Notes: generated by a model from the letters alone, not told the origin. Shown: positions 45,654 to 54,984, numbered from the stretch's first letter. The stretch: 64,000 nt of DNA from Arthrobacter sp. KBS0702 (GCF_005937985.2 NZ_CP042172.1:2542001-2606000), one strand, 5' to 3'. Numbers and translations are program-made.

Positions 45654-46805
45654 ATGAGCACCCCGCAGGGACCAGCCGAGGCGTCCCGCATGGAACAGGC
45701 CGTGCACGCGGCACTGCGCACCGTGATCGACCCCGAACTCCGGCGGCCCATCACGGAACTTGGCATGGTGGATTCGGTGGCGGTCTCCGACGGCGGCCGG
45801 GTCCGGATCACCGTGCTCCTGACCATCGCCGGCTGCCCGCTCCGCGGCACCATCACCGCAGACTGCGAAGCGGCGCTGTCCGCCGTGCCGGGGGTCAGCG
45901 CCGTCGACGTCGAATTGAAGGTCATGAGTCAGGACCAGCGCGATGCCCTCAAGGAGCAGTTGCGCGGCCCCGGCGGCAAGCGCGGCATCCCGTTCAACGC
46001 TCCGGCTTCCTTGACTAAGGTGTACGCCGTGGCGAGCGGCAAAGGCGGCGTGGGCAAGTCCTCCGTCACCGTGAACCTGGCCTGCGCGCTGGCCGCGCAG
46101 GGCCTGCGGGTGGGAATCGTCGACGCCGACGTGTACGGCTTCTCCGTCCCCGCCCTGATGGGCATCAGTCAGGCACCCACCCGGGTGGATGACATGATCC
46201 TGCCGCCGGTGGCCTACGGGGTCAAAGTCATCTCGATCGGCATGTTCGTCACGGGCAACCAGCCGGTGGCCTGGCGCGGGCCCATGCTGCACCGCGCGCT
46301 CGAGCAGTTCCTCACGGACGTCTACTTCGGCGACCTGGACGCACTGTTCCTGGATCTGCCGCCCGGCACCGGGGATATCGCCATCTCCGTGGCCCAACTG
46401 CTGCCGGCGGCGCAGATTTTGGTAGTCACCACCCCGCAGGCCGCGGCCGCCGACGTCGCCGAGCGGGCCGGTGCGATCGCCGTCCAGACCGGCCAGTCCG
46501 TGGCCGGCGTCGTGGAGAACATGTCCTACCTGGAAATGCCCGACGGCGCCCGGATGGAACTCTTCGGCAGTGGCGGCGGCGCCGTGCTCGCCGAGCGTCT
46601 CTCCGCCACGGTGGGCACCGAAGTGCCCCTGCTCGGCCAGATCCCGCTCGACATCCTGTTGCGCGAAGGCGGGGACACCGGCGTTCCGCTGGTGCTTGGC
46701 CGTCCCGAAACGCCGGCGGCGAGGGCTTTGGCGGGGATTGCCGGACAGCTGGCGTCCAGCCCGCGCGGACTGAACGGCCTGTCGCTGGGTCTCCAGCCCC
46801 GCTGA
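45654..46805 (+). CDS. mrp: Mrp/ApbC-family P-loop ATPase with N-terminal DUF59 domain
   Basis: 383-aa iron-sulfur cluster carrier/assembly family. The N-terminal MIP18/DUF59 domain (TVIDPELRRPITELGMVDSV, TIAGCPLRGTI) spans about residues 10-95. The deviant Walker A SGKGGVGKSS lies at about 128, then DADVYGFSVPALMG and LPPGTGDIAISV. The CxxC pair that binds the cluster in E. coli Mrp is missing: ENMSYLEMPDGARMELFGSGGG has no cysteine. It lies 11 bp after DUF1003 and is convergent with tatB. Confidence 0.92.
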   Translation: MSTPQGPAEASRMEQAVHAALRTVIDPELRRPITELGMVDSVAVSDGGRVRITVLLTIAGCPLRGTITADCEAALSAVPGVSAVDVELKVMSQDQRDALKEQLRGPGGKRGIPFNAPASLTKVYAVASGKGGVGKSSVTVNLACALAAQGLRVGIVDADVYGFSVPALMGISQAPTRVDDMILPPVAYGVKVISIGMFVTGNQPVAWRGPMLHRALEQFLTDVYFGDLDALFLDLPPGTGDIAISVAQLLPAAQILVVTTPQAAAADVAERAGAIAVQTGQSVAGVVENMSYLEMPDGARMELFGSGGGAVLAERLSATVGTEVPLLGQIPLDILLREGGDTGVPLVLGRPETPAARALAGIAGQLASSPRGLNGLSLGLQPR

Positions 46806-46829
46806 GCCGGACCTGCCCCGGACGTCGGC

Positions 46830-47207
46830 TTAGGTGGCCTCGGAGTCGTACGGTGCGGCTTCGCCCTCCGGCAGCCGCTCGATGACGCGGGCCGGTGGCC
46901 GCTCCTCTGCGGTGGCCACGGCTGCCGGCGCTCCGGCGCTGACGGGTTTGCTGTCGTCCTCAAGGAGGGCTTCCTTGATGATCCGCCGGGGGTCATACTG
47001 CCGGGGATCGTATTTCTTCCAGTCCACATCGTCGATGTCGATGCCGACTTCTTCTTTGATCTGCTCGCGGGCGCCGGAGGCCATCCGGCGTACTTCCTTG
47101 ACGATGTTGGCGAGCTTCTGGGTGTATTCGGGCAACCTGCTGGGACCGATCACCAAAAGGCCGATGATCAGCAGAAGAATGAACTCCGGTCCGTTGATTC
47201 CAAGCAC
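46830..47207 (-). CDS. tatB: Sec-independent protein translocase TatB
   Basis: 125 aa. N-terminal membrane helix FILLLIIGLLVIGPSRLPEY with the Gly-Pro hinge, then the amphipathic helix KLANIVKEVRRMASGAREQIKEEVG, characteristic of TatB rather than TatA. The acidic tail is disordered. GTG start, with TAATCT 7 bases upstream and no Shine-Dalgarno, so probably leaderless. It lies downstream of rseA and sigE, as in mycobacteria. Confidence 0.92.
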   Translation of the reverse strand: MLGINGPEFILLLIIGLLVIGPSRLPEYTQKLANIVKEVRRMASGAREQIKEEVGIDIDDVDWKKYDPRQYDPRRIIKEALLEDDSKPVSAGAPAAVATAEERPPARVIERLPEGEAAPYDSEAT

Positions 47208-47283
47208 TCTAGGAAGATTACCCTCTCACTCGGGCGTGCGACGATTCGGCTGGACCCCTCCGGGCCCCGGGCGGGAAAAGACC

Positions 47284-48438
47284 TCAGCGGACGAGCAGCT
47301 CCATAATCCGTTCCATGCCACGCTCCAGCCGGGCCTCGATCCCCTCACCGCTGGCGGCCGCAGCCGCGCCGCCGGGACGGGACTGCACGAGGGCGCCCAC
47401 GCCGTCGTCGGCCTGCTCTTCGGGCAGTTCGGAGACATAGGTGAAAGTGGCCACGGGCGTCCGGTAGATGGCCCGGAAGGGTGCCTGGCGGTTCACCCAC
47501 AGCGTGCCCTCGGCCGGCACGGGATTCTCCGGAGCCGCCGCTTCGGCCCGGCGGACGGCCACAAAGCCGTCTTCGGTGGCCGGGTGCCCGGTGAGCACGT
47601 TGACAGGAGGCGCGGTGGGGAGCTGTCCGGACCCGGCGCCGCCCGGGCCGTCAGGGAACGCTTTCGGATGCTGTTCCAGGACGGTGGCAAAGTGCAGGCC
47701 GTCGGTCAGGCGGAGCTCCAGCACCTCCGAGCCGTCGGCGACGCCGCCGCGCGCCCAGAGGAGGTGGTAGCCCAGTTCCCGCAGTTCGGGGCAGGTCCAG
47801 CCGCGGGCCCGCAGCGCGGCGAGCTGCTCCGTGTTCAGCCCACCGGCGGGCGCGACGTCGGGACCGCTGCTGAGTTTCCACGCGGCCCCTGAGACACTCT
47901 CGGAGGTGACAGCCGGCCCGGGCAGCCGGCCGGGAAGGGCTGCGGCAAAGGCACCGTCGGCAGTCAGCGGCGCGTCGCTGCCAATGAGGTAGGCGGCGCC
48001 GCCCATCAAGGCCGTGGTGGCAGCGATTCCGCCGGCAATCTGCGCCGCCAGGCGCCAGGGCCGCGCCCGGCGAGCCTGCGGCGCACGCTGCAGCCCGGGT
48101 ACTGCGCCGGGCCCGGTGCCGGCCGCCGGGGCGGCGTCTGGGAGCGCGGAATGTGTTTTGCCTGCGTCCTCGGGTCCGACGGCCAGCTCCCCCGTGCGGG
48201 CGAGCAGCCGTGCGGTGAGGTCGTCGCTGGCGGCGGGCACAGCGGCACCGCGCAGCCTCTCAAGGTATTGGCGTTCCCGTTGCTGCCGGACGCGGCACTC
48301 CGCGCAGCGCGTCAGGTGCCTCCGACGCCGCTCCTGGGCCTTGCGGGAGAGCGGCGGCGTGCCAAGCCGGGGACGCCTCGGCGTGCGGCCGAAGTACCTG
48401 CACGCAAGGCCACCCAGTAAGTGTTTCAGCTGACCCAT
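47284..48438 (-). CDS. RseA-like zinc-binding anti-sigma factor
   Basis: 384 aa. The N-terminus has a ZAS motif, H-x3-C-x2-C in RHLTRCAECR (about residues 40-50), which binds an ECF sigma. After an Ala/Pro-rich linker comes one membrane helix (AAQIAGGIAATTALMGGAAYLIG, about 135-157) and a 220-residue outer domain (ELRELGYHLLWARGGVADGSEVLELRLTDGLHF) similar to MucB/RseB-type sensors. It is located 8 bp after sigE. Longer than M. tuberculosis RseA because of this extracytoplasmic part. Confidence 0.83.
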   Translation of the reverse strand: MGQLKHLLGGLACRYFGRTPRRPRLGTPPLSRKAQERRRRHLTRCAECRVRQQRERQYLERLRGAAVPAASDDLTARLLARTGELAVGPEDAGKTHSALPDAAPAAGTGPGAVPGLQRAPQARRARPWRLAAQIAGGIAATTALMGGAAYLIGSDAPLTADGAFAAALPGRLPGPAVTSESVSGAAWKLSSGPDVAPAGGLNTEQLAALRARGWTCPELRELGYHLLWARGGVADGSEVLELRLTDGLHFATVLEQHPKAFPDGPGGAGSGQLPTAPPVNVLTGHPATEDGFVAVRRAEAAAPENPVPAEGTLWVNRQAPFRAIYRTPVATFTYVSELPEEQADDGVGALVQSRPGGAAAAASGEGIEARLERGMERIMELLVR

Positions 48439-48446
48439 TGCCCTGT

Positions 48447-49082
48447 TCAGAGGAGGCCGGCGATGCGCGGCATCTTGAGCCGCGGCTTCAGCGATTGCTT
48501 GGCGGCCGGCTGCGGCCGCGGGTCCCGGTGGGCAAGCTTCTCCCGGAGCATGGTGCGGCCGCGGTGGATCCTCGACCGGACGGTGCCAAGCTTGACGTCC
48601 AGCGCCACGGCGACCTCGTCATACGACAGGCCTTCAAGGTCGCAGAGCACCACGGCGGCGCGGAAATCCGGCGGCAACTCCTCAAGCGCGGCCTGCACGT
48701 CCAGGTCGAGGTTGTTGAACTCAAAGCTCTGTTCCGGGCCGGGTTCGCGGCCGGGGATCCGCGACTCGGCGTCCTCGGCGAGGGCATCGAAACGGATCCG
48801 GCTCTTGCGGCGAGCCTGGTCGAGGAAGAGGTTGGTGGTGATCCGGTGGAGCCAGCCGTCGAGGGTTCCCGGCTTGAAATTCTCCAGGGAGCGGAAGACG
48901 CGGACGAAGACCTCCTGGGTGAGATCTTCGGCGTCGAACTTGTTGCCGGTGAGCCGGTACGCCAGGCGGTAAACCTTGGCGGAGTGGTTGGTCACCACCT
49001 CTTCCCACGTCGGCCTGACCCACTCGGCCTCGGCCGTGGGCTGGGACTCATCAGTTACAGGGACACCTGCCAGAACCGACAT
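48447..49082 (-). CDS. sigE: RNA polymerase ECF sigma factor SigE
   Basis: 211-aa ECF sigma. Region 2: [30 protein letters not shown], then [19 protein letters not shown]. Region 4: [41 protein letters not shown]. Assigned to the SigE group by similarity and by neighbours (RseA-like, TatB, O-methyltransferase divergent). Start ATG with GAGGGGAG; the longer frame lacks a ribosome site. Likely responds to envelope stress through the anti-sigma factor next door. Confidence 0.92.
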   Translation of the reverse strand: MSVLAGVPVTDESQPTAEAEWVRPTWEEVVTNHSAKVYRLAYRLTGNKFDAEDLTQEVFVRVFRSLENFKPGTLDGWLHRITTNLFLDQARRKSRIRFDALAEDAESRIPGREPGPEQSFEFNNLDLDVQAALEELPPDFRAAVVLCDLEGLSYDEVAVALDVKLGTVRSRIHRGRTMLREKLAHRDPRPQPAAKQSLKPRLKMPRIAGLL

Positions 49083-49257
49083 TGTCCACTCCCCTCGCGG
49101 ATGGTGCTTACGCCTTGATGGAACTTGCGGATGCAAGGCCCTACATCGTTAATTCGGCGCCGGTCACCTTGCGGATGAGCGGATACCCATCATTTCAAAA
49201 TATGCTGGGAATTTCCTGACCCGGAGGTTTCTTCCGCCAACGGCGGAACACCGCCCC

Positions 49258-49281
49258 GGAACGCCGCCCCGGTACGGAGTT
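49258..49281 (+). promoter_or_regulatory. Candidate ECF/SigE-type promoter of the O-methyltransferase gene
   Basis: GGAAC (49258-49262), 16-bp spacer, GTT (49279-49281), the arrangement of ECF sigma promoters. An additional GGAAC lies 13 bp upstream in a short tandem repeat. A housekeeping -10 (TACGCT, about 49304) is also possible downstream. Confidence 0.45.
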
Positions 49282-49349
49282 ACGGGTACTCAGTGAAGGA
49301 CACAGTACGCTGTATGAAACACTCCCCTCCTGCCCGGAAAGCGATACCC

Positions 49350-49982
49350 ATGAGCGCCGATAAGTCCACGAGCTGGTCCTACGCAGAAGATCTGCCTGCC
49401 GAGGATGAGGTTCTGTTGCACGCGCGCGAACGGTCTTTCGAACTGGGCGTCACCCCGATCGGACCGGGCGTCGGAGCCGTCCTGACCGTACTCGCGGCCG
49501 CCTCCAAGGCGCAGACCGCCGTGGAAATCGGCACCGGCGCCGGCGTCTCCGGCGTGTGCATCCTCCGGGGCCTCGGCCCGCAGGCCGTCCTGACTACCAT
49601 TGACGTCGATGTCGAGCACCTTCGTGCCGCTCGCGAGTCCTTCCAGGAGGCCGGCAGCCCCGCCAACCGCACCCGCACCATCTCCGGCCGGGCCGGGGAC
49701 GTACTGCCGCGCCTCACCGACGGCGCCTACGACCTCGTGTTCATCGACGCGGACAAGCCCAACTACCCCGGCTACGTGGAGCAGGCCATCCGGCTGCTCA
49801 AGTCCGGAGGCCTGCTGATCGTCAACGACGCCCTGGACAAGGACCGGGTCTCCAACCCGGCGGCCCGGGAGGCGACCACCGTGGTGCTGCGCCAGATTGG
49901 AAAGTCCATCCGCGACGACGACCGGCTCGCCTCCGCGATGCTCCCCACCGGCGACGGACTGCTGGTCGCGGTCAAGAAATAG
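49350..49982 (+). CDS. SAM-dependent O-methyltransferase (catechol-O-MT-like)
   Basis: 210 aa. SAM motif I AVEIGTGAGVSGVCIL (about residues 57-72), and DLVFIDADKPNY with the metal-binding Asp, then LLIVNDALDKDRV. It belongs to family 3 O-methyltransferases acting on catechol-like groups; the substrate is unknown. Start taken at MSADKS with GGAAAG upstream. Divergent from sigE, as Rv1220c is in M. tuberculosis. Confidence 0.9.
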   Translation: MSADKSTSWSYAEDLPAEDEVLLHARERSFELGVTPIGPGVGAVLTVLAAASKAQTAVEIGTGAGVSGVCILRGLGPQAVLTTIDVDVEHLRAARESFQEAGSPANRTRTISGRAGDVLPRLTDGAYDLVFIDADKPNYPGYVEQAIRLLKSGGLLIVNDALDKDRVSNPAAREATTVVLRQIGKSIRDDDRLASAMLPTGDGLLVAVKK

Positions 49983-50008
49983 TTTCCCACCCCTGTGGCG
50001 CAAAAGCG

Positions 50009-50044
50009 GAAGGGGCCTGCCGCCAACCGGCAGCGGGCCCCTTC
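50009..50044. terminator. Bidirectional terminator
   Basis: GAAGGGGCC...GGGCCCCTTC outer stem with an inner TGCCG/CGGCA stem, between the convergent O-methyltransferase and DUF3117 genes. The plus-strand upstream A-run supplies U residues for the minus-strand gene. Confidence 0.85.
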
Positions 50045-50059
50045 GGCACGATAGAGAAG

Positions 50060-50227
50060 CTATTCGGTAACGCCGACCAAGCATTCCTTGAGGTTGGTCG
50101 CTTCGGCAGCGTTGAGTTCGACCACAAGCCGCCCCCCGCCTTCGAGCGGAACACGCATGATCAGGCTGCGGCCCTCTTTGGTCACTTCCATAGGGCCGTC
50201 GCCGGTGCGTGGTTTCATAGCCGCCAT
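50060..50227 (-). CDS. DUF3117 family small protein
   Basis: 55-aa conserved actinobacterial protein, MAAMKPRTGDGPMEVTKEGR at the N-terminus and VPLEGGGRLVVELNAAEA in the middle. Start chosen at the family ATG; the longer frame adds unrelated sequence. Function unknown. Matches Rv1211 in size, sequence type and place. Confidence 0.92.
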   Translation of the reverse strand: MAAMKPRTGDGPMEVTKEGRSLIMRVPLEGGGRLVVELNAAEATNLKECLVGVTE

Positions 50228-50359
50228 GAGGAATATCCCCCTTAGTAGTCCCGTGACTTGCCAGCCCGGCCGGGCTGCGTCCGCTTGGTCAAACAAGCCG
50301 CCTGGCGGCCGTGATGGCAGCCGCCGTGGCTCAACACTCAGTTTTCCTTGCTTAGGGCC

Positions 50360-50389
50360 ATTATCCCGTAATTACGCGCTTGTAGCTAA
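50360..50389 (-). promoter_or_regulatory. Candidate promoter of DUF3117
   Basis: On the minus strand TTAGCT and GATAAT, 18 bp apart, in an unusually A/T-rich patch. The transcript would carry about 125 bases of leader. Confidence 0.5.
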
Positions 50390-50397
50390 TCGATGGA

Positions 50398-50440
50398 CTT
50401 TCCCGGACCCTTGGTAATGCCGCTGCTCGGGTCCGGAAAG
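50398..50440 (-). terminator. Hairpin terminator after the PIG-V-like gene
   Basis: CTTTCC-GGACCC arms with a one-base bulge around an 18-base loop, 11 bases after the stop codon of the glycosyltransferase-like gene. No strong U-run. Confidence 0.6.
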
Positions 50441-50450
50441 GTGTCCGGCG

Positions 50451-51755
50451 TCACGGCGGGTAGTCGCCGCCGCCGGGCAGTTGCGCCCATGCCCAGAGCC
50501 ACACGATCCACACCAGCTGCAGCAGTAAAAACATGACAACAACCGTCCCGCGGTAGGCGCGGGAGCGGGAAACGAGGGCCGCGCCGAGGGCCAGCGGGAA
50601 CAGCGGCAGCAGCATCCGGAAGGTGCTGGTTTGCGGGTGCAGGAAGACAAGCAGGTACCCCACGTAACAAACACACCACAGCCGCAACTCCGTTCCCAGC
50701 GCCACCACGGGACGGGACATCATCAGCAGGGCAAAGGCGGCCACGAAAACGAACGGCGCCAGCAGCCCCAGGACGGGTCCGAAGAGCTGGATGCCGGTGT
50801 CGAACCAGGGTTTGAACGGCACCAGGTCGTGGCCTCGCCACACTGTCTCGGTTTTGGTGTAGGCCTCTATATCCCCCGTGACGGCCCATGCGATGGCCGG
50901 CCACATCAACGCGCCAATGCTGCTGACGGCGGCCAGCCCGGCCAGGGACCACAGCTCGCCGGTGCTGTGCTGCCGGGCGCCGGCGCCCGCTACGGCGGCA
51001 AGGCCGGGCCGGGGTTCCCCGGCGGTCCGCGGGCGCAGGCCGAAGCGGGCCCCCAGATGCGGGTACGCGCGGTACAGGAAGAGCAGGCCAACCATGGCGG
51101 CAAAGGGCACCCCGGTGGGCCGCGACAGGCACATCAGCAGCGCCACCGGCATGGCCCACAGGTAATGCCTTCGCACCACCAGCAGCAGCGCCGCGGCGAG
51201 CAGCAGGAGGTTCAGCGACTCGGCGTACGGCACCTGCAGGACAGGTGCGACGGGGAAGGTGGAGACGAACACCGCGCCCCAGAGGGCCGTGCGGTGGGTG
51301 GCCTTGAGGCGGAACAGCCGGTAGATGACGAGGACCGCCGCCAGCCCGGAGAGCATGGCGATCATGGTCAGTGAGGCGGCCGGGGCGATCCCGGTCAGCC
51401 CGGAGAGCATCCTGCCCAGTAGCGGGAAGATCGGGTAGAACGCCCAGGCGTTCTCCTGCACGTTGCCGGTCCCGTCGGTCGGCAGCACGGCCGGGTACCC
51501 GCGGGTCAGCGCCTCGCCGTACCAGCGCGCGTCCCAGATGTTGATGAAGTTCCAGTAGTCGGGCTTCGGTGGGAACCACGGGTTCACGCCCTGCTGGAGG
51601 GCGGCGGCCATGAAGATGCAGGCGCTGACCAGGCGGGCGGCGAGGTAGAGGCCGCCGACCTGGAGCCACCATGGCCAGCGGGCACTGCGAGCGCCGGCCG
51701 CCGCGATCCGGTTCCACACGGCAACGTTGAGGCCGTCCTGCGCGGTTTCGTTCAC
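50451..51755 (-). CDS. PIG-V-like polytopic membrane mannosyltransferase
   Basis: 434 aa with about ten hydrophobic segments. The first extracytoplasmic loop has YWNFINIWDARWYGEALTRGYP, resembling the WD.xWY catalytic loop of PIG-V/GT-C polyprenol-dependent mannosyltransferases. Further on LMCLSRPTGVPFA and FLHPQTSTFRMLLPLFPLAL agree with the family. It likely transfers a sugar to an envelope glycoconjugate. GTG start overlaps the DivIVA-like stop (GTGA). Confidence 0.78.
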   Translation of the reverse strand: MNETAQDGLNVAVWNRIAAAGARSARWPWWLQVGGLYLAARLVSACIFMAAALQQGVNPWFPPKPDYWNFINIWDARWYGEALTRGYPAVLPTDGTGNVQENAWAFYPIFPLLGRMLSGLTGIAPAASLTMIAMLSGLAAVLVIYRLFRLKATHRTALWGAVFVSTFPVAPVLQVPYAESLNLLLLAAALLLVVRRHYLWAMPVALLMCLSRPTGVPFAAMVGLLFLYRAYPHLGARFGLRPRTAGEPRPGLAAVAGAGARQHSTGELWSLAGLAAVSSIGALMWPAIAWAVTGDIEAYTKTETVWRGHDLVPFKPWFDTGIQLFGPVLGLLAPFVFVAAFALLMMSRPVVALGTELRLWCVCYVGYLLVFLHPQTSTFRMLLPLFPLALGAALVSRSRAYRGTVVVMFLLLQLVWIVWLWAWAQLPGGGDYPP

Positions 51756-52123
51756 GGGGCCGGATCCGGCTCCGGGCTCTCCAGCCGCGGACGTTCGGGT
51801 TCCGGACGTTCCAGTTCCGTGCGGAGGCTGGCGATTTCGCGGTCCTTCCGGGCGATCTGGTCCCGCAGCTCGTCGAGGACCTGGTCCACCTGGTCCATCC
51901 GGTAGCCGCGCACGCCAACGGCGAAACGGATCCGGTCGACGTCGGCGGGTTCCGCGTCGTCGGGCAGCAACACGGCCGGCAGCGAGGCCACCGGTTCGTC
52001 GAAGCCGTCCTCGAAGGGTTGCTCTCCGGCCCGGCGCCGGAAGACCCGCGGCGCCAGGTCGGTGCCGACGAGGATGGCGACGGCGGCCAGCACGATCGCC
52101 ACGAAGACCAGGAAGAAACTCAC
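51752..52123 (-). CDS. DivIVA-domain membrane-anchored protein
   Basis: 123 aa. One N-terminal membrane helix (FFLVFVAIVLAAVAILVG), an acidic linker, then a DivIVA-like segment IRFAVGVRGYRMDQVDQVLDELRDQIARKD that begins a coiled coil; the tail is Pro/Glu-rich. The position matches Rv1209. May tether polar or septal cell-wall machinery. GTG start close to a GGAG. Confidence 0.82.
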   Translation of the reverse strand: MSFFLVFVAIVLAAVAILVGTDLAPRVFRRRAGEQPFEDGFDEPVASLPAVLLPDDAEPADVDRIRFAVGVRGYRMDQVDQVLDELRDQIARKDREIASLRTELERPEPERPRLESPEPDPAP

Positions 52124-52158
52124 AGCTCCATCGTGCCAGACGCGGCCGGGCGGAACGC

Positions 52159-53046
52159 TCAGGCCCGCGGGCTGTTGCCGGTCCCCATGCCGTTGGTCCC
52201 GGCGCCGTTAATCCCCGCGCCGGGGTTGTTTCCAGTGGGGTTGCGGTGCCGGGAGGCGCCTTCGACGATGAGTTCCACCGCGAGCGCCGGGTCGTCGACC
52301 ACCTGCACGAGGTCCAGGTCCTCCTCGGCCATCATGCCCTCGGCCACCAAGGTGGTCTGGAGCCATTCCAGCATCGGGCTCCAGAAGGCGGTGCCGATCA
52401 ATACGATCGGGAAGGAGGTCACCTTGCGGGTCTGCACCAGAACCATGGCTTCGAAGAGCTCATCGAGGGTGCCAAGGCCGCCGGGCAGCACGATGAACCC
52501 CTGTGCATACTTCACGAACATGGTCTTGCGGGCGAAGAAGTAGCGGAAGTTGATGCCCAGGTCCACCCACTGGTTCATGCCCTGCTCGAAGGGCAGCTCG
52601 ATCCCGAGCCCCACCGAGACCCCGTTGCCCTGGACCGCGCCCTTGTTGGCCGCTTCCATGGACCCGGGGCCGCCGCCGGTAATCACGGCCAGGCCGGCGT
52701 CGGCCAGTTTGCGGCCGACGTCGACGGCCAGTTCGTAGTTGAGGCTGCCCGGCACGGTCCGGGCGGAACCGAACACGCTGACCGCCGGCCCGAGGTCGGC
52801 GAGGGCGCCGAAGCCTTCGACGAATTCGCTCTGGATCCTCAGCACACGCCACGGGTCGGTGTGCACGAACTGGCCGGGGCCCTTGGTGTCCAGCAGCGTC
52901 TGGTCCGACATCGTGACCTTCGCCGCCTTGCGGCGCAGCTCCAGGGGCCCCTTATGCCGGATGCCGTTGGCCGGCGGGACCTCACGCCGGCCGGAACCGG
53001 CGTTCCCTGCGGTCTGGTCTGGGGTGGGCTGCGGCTCGGTACTCAT
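52159..53046 (-). CDS. LOG-family Rossmann protein (TIGR00730; nucleotide 5'-monophosphate phosphoribohydrolase-like)
   Basis: 295 aa. The lysine-decarboxylase-like fold has VSVFGSARTVPGSL, GLAVITGGGPGSMEAANKGA and FIVLPGGLGTLDELFEA, the PGGxGTxxE active-site motif. LOG proteins release cytokinin bases or nucleobases from their 5'-monophosphates. The N-terminal 70 residues and the Asn/Gly-rich C-terminus are extra. Start at the second ATG, with TAGCCT exactly 6 bases upstream. Matches Rv1205 in position. Confidence 0.88.
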   Translation of the reverse strand: MSTEPQPTPDQTAGNAGSGRREVPPANGIRHKGPLELRRKAAKVTMSDQTLLDTKGPGQFVHTDPWRVLRIQSEFVEGFGALADLGPAVSVFGSARTVPGSLNYELAVDVGRKLADAGLAVITGGGPGSMEAANKGAVQGNGVSVGLGIELPFEQGMNQWVDLGINFRYFFARKTMFVKYAQGFIVLPGGLGTLDELFEAMVLVQTRKVTSFPIVLIGTAFWSPMLEWLQTTLVAEGMMAEEDLDLVQVVDDPALAVELIVEGASRHRNPTGNNPGAGINGAGTNGMGTGNSPRA

Positions 53047-53207
53047 GCCCATAGGCTAGCGCGGATCGGCGGGCCCGGTGTTCCGGCGCGTCATGGCTGT
53101 CGGAGCGTATGGTATGACCCTGACCTGCGGATATCTCTTGGGTCACGATGTGGACCAACTATGAGTGATTGCGGTCATATCCGGCTAATGTTCGCTAGAT
53201 TCTTCTT

Positions 53208-53963
<756 letters not shown>

Positions 53964-54013
53964 CCGTTCCGCTGCGCCACACCACCACTGAACCTCCGCA
54001 GAGTTCGCACCCA

Positions 54014-54031
54014 GGCCGCCGTGAGGCGGCC
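54014..54031 (+). other. Stem-loop between transporter ATPase and binding-protein genes
   Basis: GGCCGCC, loop GTGA (a GNRA tetraloop), GGCGGCC, about 20 bases before the binding-protein start. Probably an RNA-stability element. Confidence 0.6.
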
Positions 54032-54050
54032 GACCAATGAAAGGAATGTC

Positions 54051-54932
54051 ATGATGGCATTTTTGACCCGAAGGAAATCCCTTCTGGTTGCCGCATCCGC
54101 AGCTCTGGCCCTGAGCCTGAGCGCCTGCGGCGGCAGCTCCTCCACTACCAATCCGCCCGTAGCCGAGAAGCCGAGCTTCGCCGCCGACAGCACCATGGCA
54201 AAGCTTTCTTCCGCCGGCAAGATCACCATCGGCACCAAGTTTGACCAGCCGCTGTTCGGCCAGAAGGGCCTCGACGGCAAGCCGGTCGGCTTCGACGTCG
54301 AGATCGGCAAGCTGATCGCCGCCAAGCTGGGCATCTCCGCCGACAAGATCGAGTGGGTCGAGACGGTTTCGGCCAACCGCGAGCAGTTCATCAAGCAGGG
54401 CAAGGTCGACATCATCGTCGCCACTTACACGATCAACGACAAGCGCAAGACTGAAGTCGACTTCGCCGGCCCGTACTACGAGGCAGGCCAGGCCCTGATG
54501 GTGAACAAGGACAACAACTCCATCAAGAAGCCCGAAGACGTCAAGGGCAAGAACGTCTGCTCCGTGACCGGATCCACCCCTGCCTCCACGATCGTGGAGA
54601 AGTACGGAGCAGTCCTGGTCCCGGCCGCGACCTACTCCGCCTGCCTTGAGCCGCTGCGCAACAAGCAGGTCGAAGCGATCACCACCGACAACGTCATCCT
54701 GGCCGGCTTCGTCAACAAGGAGCCGGACGCCTTCAAGCTCGCCTCCGACGAGACCTTCACCAAGGAGCCTTACGGCATCGGCCTGAAGAAGGACGACAAG
54801 GTCTTCCGCAACTGGATCAACGACCAGCTGGAAGCCTTCGACAAGGACGGCTCGTACAAGAAGGCCTGGGAAGCAACTGCAGGCGCCGTCATCAAGACGG
54901 CCCCGAAGCTCCCCGCCATCAACCGCTACTAA
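54051..54932 (+). CDS. Glutamate-type ABC transporter substrate-binding lipoprotein
   Basis: 293 aa. Signal peptide with lipobox LSAC (Cys26) followed by GGSSSTT. Family-3 solute-binding domain: KITIGTKFDQPLFGQKG, GFDVEIGKLIAAKLG, VDIIVATYTINDKRKTEVDFAGPYY and NVCSVTGSTPAS. This is closest in style to GluB. ATG chosen after AAAGGA; two ATGs are adjacent and either could start. Framed by stem-loops on both sides. Confidence 0.92.
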   Translation: MMAFLTRRKSLLVAASAALALSLSACGGSSSTTNPPVAEKPSFAADSTMAKLSSAGKITIGTKFDQPLFGQKGLDGKPVGFDVEIGKLIAAKLGISADKIEWVETVSANREQFIKQGKVDIIVATYTINDKRKTEVDFAGPYYEAGQALMVNKDNNSIKKPEDVKGKNVCSVTGSTPASTIVEKYGAVLVPAATYSACLEPLRNKQVEAITTDNVILAGFVNKEPDAFKLASDETFTKEPYGIGLKKDDKVFRNWINDQLEAFDKDGSYKKAWEATAGAVIKTAPKLPAINRY

Positions 54933-54939
54933 GCAAGGC

Positions 54940-54984
54940 GTGGCGGTCGCCGGAGTTCGCGACGTGCGGTCCGGCGGCCGCCAC
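54940..54984 (+). other. Stem-loop between binding-protein and permease genes
   Basis: 14-bp arms (GTGGCGGTCGCCGG and near-complement) with one G-U pair and a 17-base loop, 7 bases after the stop. Without a U-run it may be a partial attenuator or 3' stabiliser, giving more binding protein than permease. Confidence 0.65.
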
